A stretch of DNA of 11,919 nucleotides from Alphaproteobacteria bacterium (lineage in GTDB: Bacteria; Pseudomonadota; Alphaproteobacteria; Acetobacterales; Acetobacteraceae). Each line of letters starts with the position of its first letter. The stretch's first letter is position 1. The stretch spans positions 1 to 11,919 of the forward strand of contig JAMFRY010000023.1 in the NCBI GenBank assembly GCA_026225015.1. Direction: 5' to 3'. Below the pieces are notes generated by a model that ran no database searches, was not told the DNA's origin, and saw only the letters and a program-made list of their open reading frames with translations. A program made the position numbers and the translations under genes. This document shows positions 6,770 through 11,919 of this stretch, piece by piece.

Positions 6770-8959
6770 ATGCCAATAACAAGGCCGACCATTCTAATCG
6801 TTGACGACAGCGCAACAAATCGGCGCATTTACGCCAGGCTGGCGCGCAAACTGGACCAGGAGGTGAACGTCCGCACGTTTGACCATCCCCAGGAAGCCAT
6901 CAATTGGCTGGCGCATAACCGCGCCGATCTTATCGTTACCGATTATAAAATGCCGGATATGACCGGAGATCGGCTAGTCGCCCTAATCCGCTCCCATCCC
7001 GCCGACCCGGACATACCGATCATCGTCGTCACCGCCTATAATGACCGCGACTACCGGGTCGCCTCCCTGCAGGCGGGCGCGACCGACTTCCTGCTCAGCC
7101 CGGTTGACCATGTCGAATTCGTGACCAGGGCCCGCAATCTGCTCAAGATGCGCGCCCAGCAGCAGATGATGCTCCATCGCACCAACATGCTGGAGCGGCG
7201 GCTGGAAGTCAGCTTTATCCCTCGGGAGCAGGTCGTGCTGGAAAGCCGGGAGGCGCTCGCCCAGGTGATCGACACGGTCCCGGCCATGATCAGCGCCGCG
7301 GATCGGGACGGCAAATGCGTCTTCGTCAACGCCCTGCAGGCTGCCGCGGTCGACGCGGTTGCCAGCGAGCTCGTCGGCAAGCCGGTGGAAATGATTTTTG
7401 GCTGGGAACGGGGTTCCTCCAGCCGGCGGCTGGACCGTCTGGTTCTGGAGACCGGCCAGCCGGTGCCGACGCGCGAGGAGGAGGTCGTCACTTCCGGCGG
7501 AGAAGTACGGGTATACCTGACGAGCAAGGCGCCTTTGCGCGACCGCCAGGGCGACACGATCGCGGTGCTTACAACTGCGGTCGATATCACCGAGCGCCGC
7601 AATGCCGAGAAACGGATGGAGCATCTGGCGACGCATGATGCGCTCACCGGGCTGCCCAACCGCGCGATGCTGCGCGACCATATCCACCGGGAATTTGCGC
7701 GCGGGCGCCGCGGCGACCAGAATTTTGCCCTGCATTTCATCGACCTCGATCGCTTCAAGGCGATCAATGACTCTCACGGCCACCCTGCCGGCGACAAATT
7801 GCTGTGTCGGATCGCCGACGCGCTGCTGGATGTGGTCAATGCCGAAGATACCGTGGCGCGGATCGGCGGCGACGAATTTGCCGTGCTGCAATCCGATATC
7901 AGCGGGCCGGAAGAAGCCTTGCAGATGGCGGAAACGATTATCGCGCGACTGAACGGGGCCGATGGAACGGAGGATCTGCGCACCGTGGGCGCCAGCATCG
8001 GCATCACGCTGGGGCCGCTCGACGGCCCTGACGCCGACACCTTGCTGAAGAATGCCGACCAGGCAATGTACTCGGCGAAATTGATCGGCGGCAATACCTG
8101 GCGCCTGTTCGCCGCCGAGATGGGACCAAGCGCCAGCCAGGCCGTGCAGTTGGAGCGCGACCTGGGTAACGCCATTGCCCGTCAGGAGTTCGTTTTATAT
8201 TATCAGCCCCAGATCGATCTGCGCAGCGGCGCGATCGTCGGCGCCGAGGCGCTGCTGCGCTGGCGCCAGCCGGGTTCCGGACTGCTTTATCCCAGCAAAT
8301 TTCTTGGCCTGGCCGAGGAAACCGGGCTGATCGTACCGATCAATGAGTGGGTCATCAATGAGGTGTGCCGCCAGGCGGTGGCCTGGCAAAATGCCGGCAT
8401 TTCCGGCCTGCGCGTCGCCTTGAATCTCTCGCCGATCCAGTTTCGCCGCCGCACCGTCCACGACGTGATGGCGGCCGCCATTGCCGCAACCCACGTCAAT
8501 CCGCAGATGCTGGATCTGGAACTCACCGAGGGGATTTTGCTCCGGGATGTCGACGATGTCATCGCGCAGTTGGTCGCCCTGCGCAGTCTGGGCCTGACAT
8601 TATCGCTCGATGATTTCGGGACCGGCTATTCCTCGCTCAGCTATATACGCCGATTTCCGCTGGATCGTCTGAAGATCGACCGATCTTTCATCCAGGGCCT
8701 GGCGAGCAATAAAAACGACCTCGCAATCGTGCGGACGATTATTGATCTCGGCCACATATTGAATCTGGCGGTCATCGCGGAAGGCGTGGAGACGGAGGCG
8801 CAGCTTGCGTTGCTGAGAGCGGAGGGCTGTGACGGGGCGCAAGGTTTTCTGTTCGGGGAGGCCGTACCGGCGGAGCAGTTCCTGGCCGAGCTGATCCGGC
8901 AGCGAACCAACCTATCCCCCACGCTATCCCCGGTCTACCCGAGGCGTCTCAGGCGATGA
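6770..8959 (+). CDS. REC-PAS-GGDEF-EAL cyclic-di-GMP turnover regulator
   Basis: A 729-residue cytoplasmic response regulator with both c-di-GMP synthase and phosphodiesterase domains. REC is residues 7-125: Asp12/Asp13, phosphoacceptor Asp58 (VTDYKMPDMTG) and Thr88, but the conserved Lys is Ser110 (FLLSPVD). PAS spans about 163-278. The GGDEF domain has an intact RIGGDEF (364-370); the product-inhibition RxxD site reads NAED (357-360), so it looks lost. The EAL domain keeps Glu493 of EALLRW, Asn552, Glu584 (LELTEG), Asp614/Asp615 (DDFGTGYSS), Lys635, Glu671 (IAEGVET) and Gln691, so both activities look possible. I start at ATG 6770; the frame opens at a GTG at 6755. It overlaps the RpfC-like kinase gene by ATGA, making that kinase its likely phosphodonor. 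Confidence 0.93.
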   Translation: MPITRPTILIVDDSATNRRIYARLARKLDQEVNVRTFDHPQEAINWLAHNRADLIVTDYKMPDMTGDRLVALIRSHPADPDIPIIVVTAYNDRDYRVASLQAGATDFLLSPVDHVEFVTRARNLLKMRAQQQMMLHRTNMLERRLEVSFIPREQVVLESREALAQVIDTVPAMISAADRDGKCVFVNALQAAAVDAVASELVGKPVEMIFGWERGSSSRRLDRLVLETGQPVPTREEEVVTSGGEVRVYLTSKAPLRDRQGDTIAVLTTAVDITERRNAEKRMEHLATHDALTGLPNRAMLRDHIHREFARGRRGDQNFALHFIDLDRFKAINDSHGHPAGDKLLCRIADALLDVVNAEDTVARIGGDEFAVLQSDISGPEEALQMAETIIARLNGADGTEDLRTVGASIGITLGPLDGPDADTLLKNADQAMYSAKLIGGNTWRLFAAEMGPSASQAVQLERDLGNAIARQEFVLYYQPQIDLRSGAIVGAEALLRWRQPGSGLLYPSKFLGLAEETGLIVPINEWVINEVCRQAVAWQNAGISGLRVALNLSPIQFRRRTVHDVMAAAIAATHVNPQMLDLELTEGILLRDVDDVIAQLVALRSLGLTLSLDDFGTGYSSLSYIRRFPLDRLKIDRSFIQGLASNKNDLAIVRTIIDLGHILNLAVIAEGVETEAQLALLRAEGCDGAQGFLFGEAVPAEQFLAELIRQRTNLSPTLSPVYPRRLRR

Positions 8960-11481
8960 CGGCGCGACAGGTTCTGGTCCAAACCAGGGTATCGCTGGGC
9001 TGGTTCGCCAGCTTGCTTAGGCGGCTGGATAGCGAGCACGAGATGAGTTTCAACCGCCTCGTCTTCGCGGTTCTCATCGTGATCGTCCTGTTCGCCGGGG
9101 GCAATTACCCGGCATCGCGGAGCGCGCTGGCCGCGATGGGGCTTTATATCGTTCTGGCGCTGGCGGTGCTTGGGCACCTCGTGCGCCGGCCCGGGGCCTC
9201 TTCGGCGCGGCGGCTTTTTGCGCTGCTGCTCGATTGTGGTTTCCTGTCCTGGCAATTGCATCTCGGCGGCGAACGGGTCGCCCTGTTCATTACGCTCTAT
9301 CTTTGGGTCATATTGGGCAACGGCTTTCGCTTCGGAATCCCGATGCTTGCCATCGCGGCGGCGGTGGCGGCGCTGGGCTTTGGAGCAGTCGTCGCCACCA
9401 CGCCGTTCTGGACGCGCCAACCGGATCTCTCGGCAGGGTTGTTGATCGGGCTGATCATCCTGCCCGCCTATGCGGGTACGCTGATCCGCAGGCTCTCTTT
9501 GGCAACCGCGGCTGCCGAGGAGGCCAACAAGGCCAAAACCCTCTTTCTCGCCAGCGTCAGCCACGAGTTGCGCACACCGCTTACGGCCATCATCGGCATG
9601 AGCGGGCTGCTGGGCACCAGCCGGCTCGATCGCAGGCAGCGCGAAATGGTCGAAACCGTCGAGGTGGCGAGCCGGTCTTTGCAGTCTCTGATCGATAAAT
9701 TGCTGGACCTGTCGCGCATCGAGGCAGGGCGGATGACAAAGGCGGAAGACGATTTCGACCTGTTGACTCTGCTGGCCGACATTCGCCGCATGTTGGAAGC
9801 GCAGGTACGGCAAAAGGGCCTCAGCTTCGATATCCATGTCACGCCGCGCACGCCGCTCCGACTGCGAACGAGCCGGCTGCATTTGCAAGCAATCCTCGTC
9901 AATCTCGCCGGCAACGCCGTGAAATTTACCGCAACCGGCGGCGTTGTCATCGCCGTCGATGGCCGGCCGGCGGAGCAAGGCGAAACCGGCGTGAACCTGC
10001 AGGTCGAGATATCCGACACCGGCATCGGCATCGCGCCTCAGGATCAGGGGCATATCTTCGAGAAATTCACGCAAGGGAACGCGGCGATCCTGAACCAGTT
10101 CGGAGGCACCGGCCTTGGTCTCTCCATCACCCAGGGCCTGGTCCGCCTGCTCAGTGGGGAAATCGGCGTCGAAAGCGCGCCCGGAAAAGGCAGCACCTTC
10201 CGGTTTTGCATCAAGGCGAGCGCTGCCTCGACCGAAGTTCAGGACGATTGGCCTGGCGATGCGCGCAAGATTGTCCTCGTCGCCGGGAACATGGCAGCTT
10301 ATGCCCAGTTCCGGGCAAGGCTGGCCGCCATGGGGATAGCGGTTGCGGCCGATCCGGGCCGTGGCGGCGCGGCTCAGCCCGATGGCTTGAGCGGCAACCA
10401 AATGCTGCTCCTGCATGATCCCGATCCCGAACGGGAGGATTCGAACCTGCCGACCAGTGCCTCCCGGCCGGTGACCGTGCTGATCCGGCCGGCGGCTGAA
10501 CCAGGTCTGCCGAGTATTCCGGCGCGCAAACGCTGCGTCGCGCTGCTTGCGGAGGATTTCTCGGAAAAAGAATTAAGGCAGGCGCTGCTGATTGGGCACC
10601 GCCTCGGCGGCGCCCAAGCAGCGCAGGCGCCTCAACCCATCGCCGGAGCGGTGACGCGTCTGCCCCTATCCGTGGATTTACGCCGCCGGCGCGTGCTGGT
10701 GGTAGACGATAACCGGGTCAACCGGCTTGTCTTCAGCCGCATCCTGCAAGCGGCGGGGCATGAGGTGCTGGTGGCGGAGGATGGCGATCTGGCGCTCGAT
10801 CTGCTGGAGAAGGAAGGCGGGCGGCTCGACCTCGTGCTGATGGATATCAACATGCCGAAAATGGATGGTCTGGACGCGACGAAACTCTACCGCCTGATGG
10901 CGCAAGGTGAATCGCGGCTGCCGATCCTTGGCCTGACAGCAGATGCCTTGGCCCAGGCCAGCGGGATCTGGCGTAAAGCCGATATGGATGGTTGCCTGGT
11001 CAAGCCGATCGCGCCGCAGGATCTGGTCACGGCGGTTGAGGTCATGGCGCGAAAGAGCGCGCCGCCAGCCCGCATCGCCAGTGCGGTGCGCGAACATCCG
11101 CGCTTGCGGTTGGCTCCGCCAGCAGCGGCTCTGGACATGACGGTCATCGCCAATCTGCGTCATCTCGGCGACAGTGAGTTTCTCGACGAACTCCTGTCGG
11201 AGTTCATGTCGGACGCCAAAGGTCTGATCGACAGGCTCGCCAGCGCTGCCGCCGAAGGCGACCCGCGGTCCTTCCGTTTCAACGCGCATGCCCTGCAGAG
11301 CAGCGCCGCAAATGTCGGGGCGACCGCTTTGGGAGCGCTCTGCACGCCCTGGATCGGGCGGCGCGATGGCGATTTACAGAGCCGGGCGGCGGAGTTCGCT
11401 AGCCACGCTCACTCAGAGCTGTTGAGAACGCAGGAGGCGATCCTGGCGCTCTGCGCGGCACGCCGTGCGAATAGTCTATAA
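8956..11481 (+). CDS. RpfC-like membrane hybrid sensor kinase (HisKA-HATPase-REC-HPt)
   Basis: An 841-residue inner-membrane hybrid kinase. The N terminus RRLDSEHEMSFN (22-33) and five or six helices between about 33 and 178, including LYLWVILGNGFRFG (114-127) and GLLIGLIILPAY (161-172), closely match Xanthomonas RpfC, the DSF quorum-signal sensor. Then come His203 in SVSHELRTPL, the N box (Asn316/Asn320), G1 DTGIGIA (354-360), G2 GGTGLGLS (383-390), a degenerate receiver-like stretch (about 437-550), a full REC (Asp584/585, acceptor Asp630, Thr661, Lys683) and an HPt domain with His778 in NAHALQSSAANVGA. This gives a complete His-Asp-His phosphorelay able to charge a separate regulator, plausibly the overlapping upstream GGDEF-EAL protein. 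Compared with RpfC, about 120 residues are added before REC. No rpfF is in the window, so the ligand (DSF or other) is an inference. Confidence 0.93.
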   Translation: MTARQVLVQTRVSLGWFASLLRRLDSEHEMSFNRLVFAVLIVIVLFAGGNYPASRSALAAMGLYIVLALAVLGHLVRRPGASSARRLFALLLDCGFLSWQLHLGGERVALFITLYLWVILGNGFRFGIPMLAIAAAVAALGFGAVVATTPFWTRQPDLSAGLLIGLIILPAYAGTLIRRLSLATAAAEEANKAKTLFLASVSHELRTPLTAIIGMSGLLGTSRLDRRQREMVETVEVASRSLQSLIDKLLDLSRIEAGRMTKAEDDFDLLTLLADIRRMLEAQVRQKGLSFDIHVTPRTPLRLRTSRLHLQAILVNLAGNAVKFTATGGVVIAVDGRPAEQGETGVNLQVEISDTGIGIAPQDQGHIFEKFTQGNAAILNQFGGTGLGLSITQGLVRLLSGEIGVESAPGKGSTFRFCIKASAASTEVQDDWPGDARKIVLVAGNMAAYAQFRARLAAMGIAVAADPGRGGAAQPDGLSGNQMLLLHDPDPEREDSNLPTSASRPVTVLIRPAAEPGLPSIPARKRCVALLAEDFSEKELRQALLIGHRLGGAQAAQAPQPIAGAVTRLPLSVDLRRRRVLVVDDNRVNRLVFSRILQAAGHEVLVAEDGDLALDLLEKEGGRLDLVLMDINMPKMDGLDATKLYRLMAQGESRLPILGLTADALAQASGIWRKADMDGCLVKPIAPQDLVTAVEVMARKSAPPARIASAVREHPRLRLAPPAAALDMTVIANLRHLGDSEFLDELLSEFMSDAKGLIDRLASAAAEGDPRSFRFNAHALQSSAANVGATALGALCTPWIGRRDGDLQSRAAEFASHAHSELLRTQEAILALCAARRANSL

Positions 11482-11482
11482 A

Positions 11483-11919
11483 CCTAAATCCGGCAGTTGG
11501 ATTTGCATTTGACCTATAAGAAGGCTAGGTTTTCAACGTGGAGTTGTCGGTCAGCCTGGGTTCAATCGTAGTGGCGGCTGAAGCTGTCGGCCTTTCAGGA
11601 AGAGCCGGAGTGCTTTGCTAAGGATCCGATACCATTTTTCCAGGCGGTCAAACTGCTCCGCGGTTTTACGCAGGTCAGCTAAAAATTTGGCGATGCGCAC
11701 GTAGGCGCGGCGCGCTTGGTCGCGCATGCCGTGCGCGCTGCTGATGGTTACGGTGATCTGACCGGCGTGCTTGGTTCTGTGGGCGATGCCAGATAGCAGG
11801 AGCGGCCGGGTGGTGATCGCTTCGCGATGATGGTCCGGGTCCGCCAGGCGAACGAACAGACTCCACCAGTTGTAGACCAGTGCCACGGTGCCCGCGAGCA
11901 ACCGGCATCTCGTCAAATC
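11483..11919 (-). mobile_element. IS1380-family insertion sequence (partial, one end)
   Basis: The window ends inside an insertion sequence whose transposase is read leftward. Its outer end probably starts at CCTAAATCC (11483), since IS1380-family ends often begin CCTA. That end contains a small inverted repeat, AAATCC (11486-11491) with GGATTT (11499-11504). About 68 nt separate it from the transposase stop. The other terminus and the second copy of the target duplication lie outside the window, so the boundary is an inference. Confidence 0.6.
11551..11919 (-). CDS. IS1380-family transposase, C-terminal part
   Basis: The last ~123 residues of a DDE transposase that continues beyond the right edge. 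The stretch VALVYNWWSLFVRLADPDHH, followed by REAITTRPLLL, is strongly typical of IS1380-type transposases, as are the later KTAEQFDRLEKWYRILSKALR and GRQLQPPLRLNPG blocks. The catalytic residues are upstream of what is visible, except that YNWW and the following region belong to the C-terminal part of the catalytic domain. The frame stays open to the edge, so nothing here shows it is broken. It is oriented toward the RpfC-like gene and converges on it. Confidence 0.85.
   Translation of the reverse strand, partial: DLTRCRLLAGTVALVYNWWSLFVRLADPDHHREAITTRPLLLSGIAHRTKHAGQITVTISSAHGMRDQARRAYVRIAKFLADLRKTAEQFDRLEKWYRILSKALRLFLKGRQLQPPLRLNPG

Noticed and set aside
6983..7891. 302-codon minus-strand frame opposite the REC-PAS-GGDEF region
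   Set aside because: It mirrors the codon structure of the plus-strand enzyme, has no family signature and no ribosome site of note.
8935..10416. Long minus-strand open frame (493 codons) antisense to the RpfC-like kinase
   Set aside because: Its sequence is rich in Arg/Gln/Pro with no recognisable domain, and the plus strand carries a complete kinase with all motifs. This is a typical shadow frame in GC-rich DNA.
1..11919. CRISPR arrays, tRNA or rRNA genes
   Set aside because: No regularly spaced repeats, tRNA-like cloverleaf or rRNA-like conserved stretches were seen on reading either strand.

Overview
The window looks like a chromosomal segment of a GC-rich alphaproteobacterium. The evidence is the high-GC third positions, the alphaproteobacterial style of the Trm112-like and encapsulin/DyP proteins, and the IS1380-type transposase. 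Acetobacteraceae or a relative is a guess, and no rRNA or other taxonomic marker is present.

Left part, + strand (1-3564): the tail of a Trm112/YcaR-type zinc-ribbon protein, then an MdtD-like DHA2 drug/H+ antiporter. After a 107-nt gap holding a very strong hairpin comes a two-gene nanocompartment operon: a class B dye-decolorizing peroxidase (DyP) with a C-terminal encapsulin-loading tag, overlapping by 8 nt a family 1 encapsulin shell gene. This predicts a DyP-filled protein shell used in peroxide or oxidative defence.

Middle part, - strand (6277 down to 3628): a soluble GAF-histidine kinase, a single-domain Rcp1-like response regulator that starts with GTG inside the kinase gene, and a short-chain dehydrogenase 75 nt further on. 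The dehydrogenase converges on the encapsulin gene across a hairpin region at about 3565-3627.

An AT-rich divergent intergenic region of about 490 bases (6278-6769) separates this kinase module from the right part. It contains a 14-bp perfect palindrome with a repeated half-site, a likely operator.

Right part, + strand (6770-11481): a REC-PAS-GGDEF-EAL cyclic-di-GMP enzyme, overlapping by 4 nt (ATGA) an RpfC-like membrane hybrid kinase (TM-HisKA-HATPase-pseudoREC-REC-HPt). This resembles the DSF quorum-sensing pair RpfC/RpfG, but with a GGDEF-EAL output in place of the HD-GYP protein RpfG. No rpfF synthase lies in the window. An IS1380-family element begins within two bases of the RpfC-like stop codon and runs off the right edge.

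The known theme is stress and signal sensing. The parts most worth a second look are the rewired Rpf-type relay, the hairpin before the DyP gene, and the palindromic site in the divergent promoter region. I did not see a wholly unknown system.
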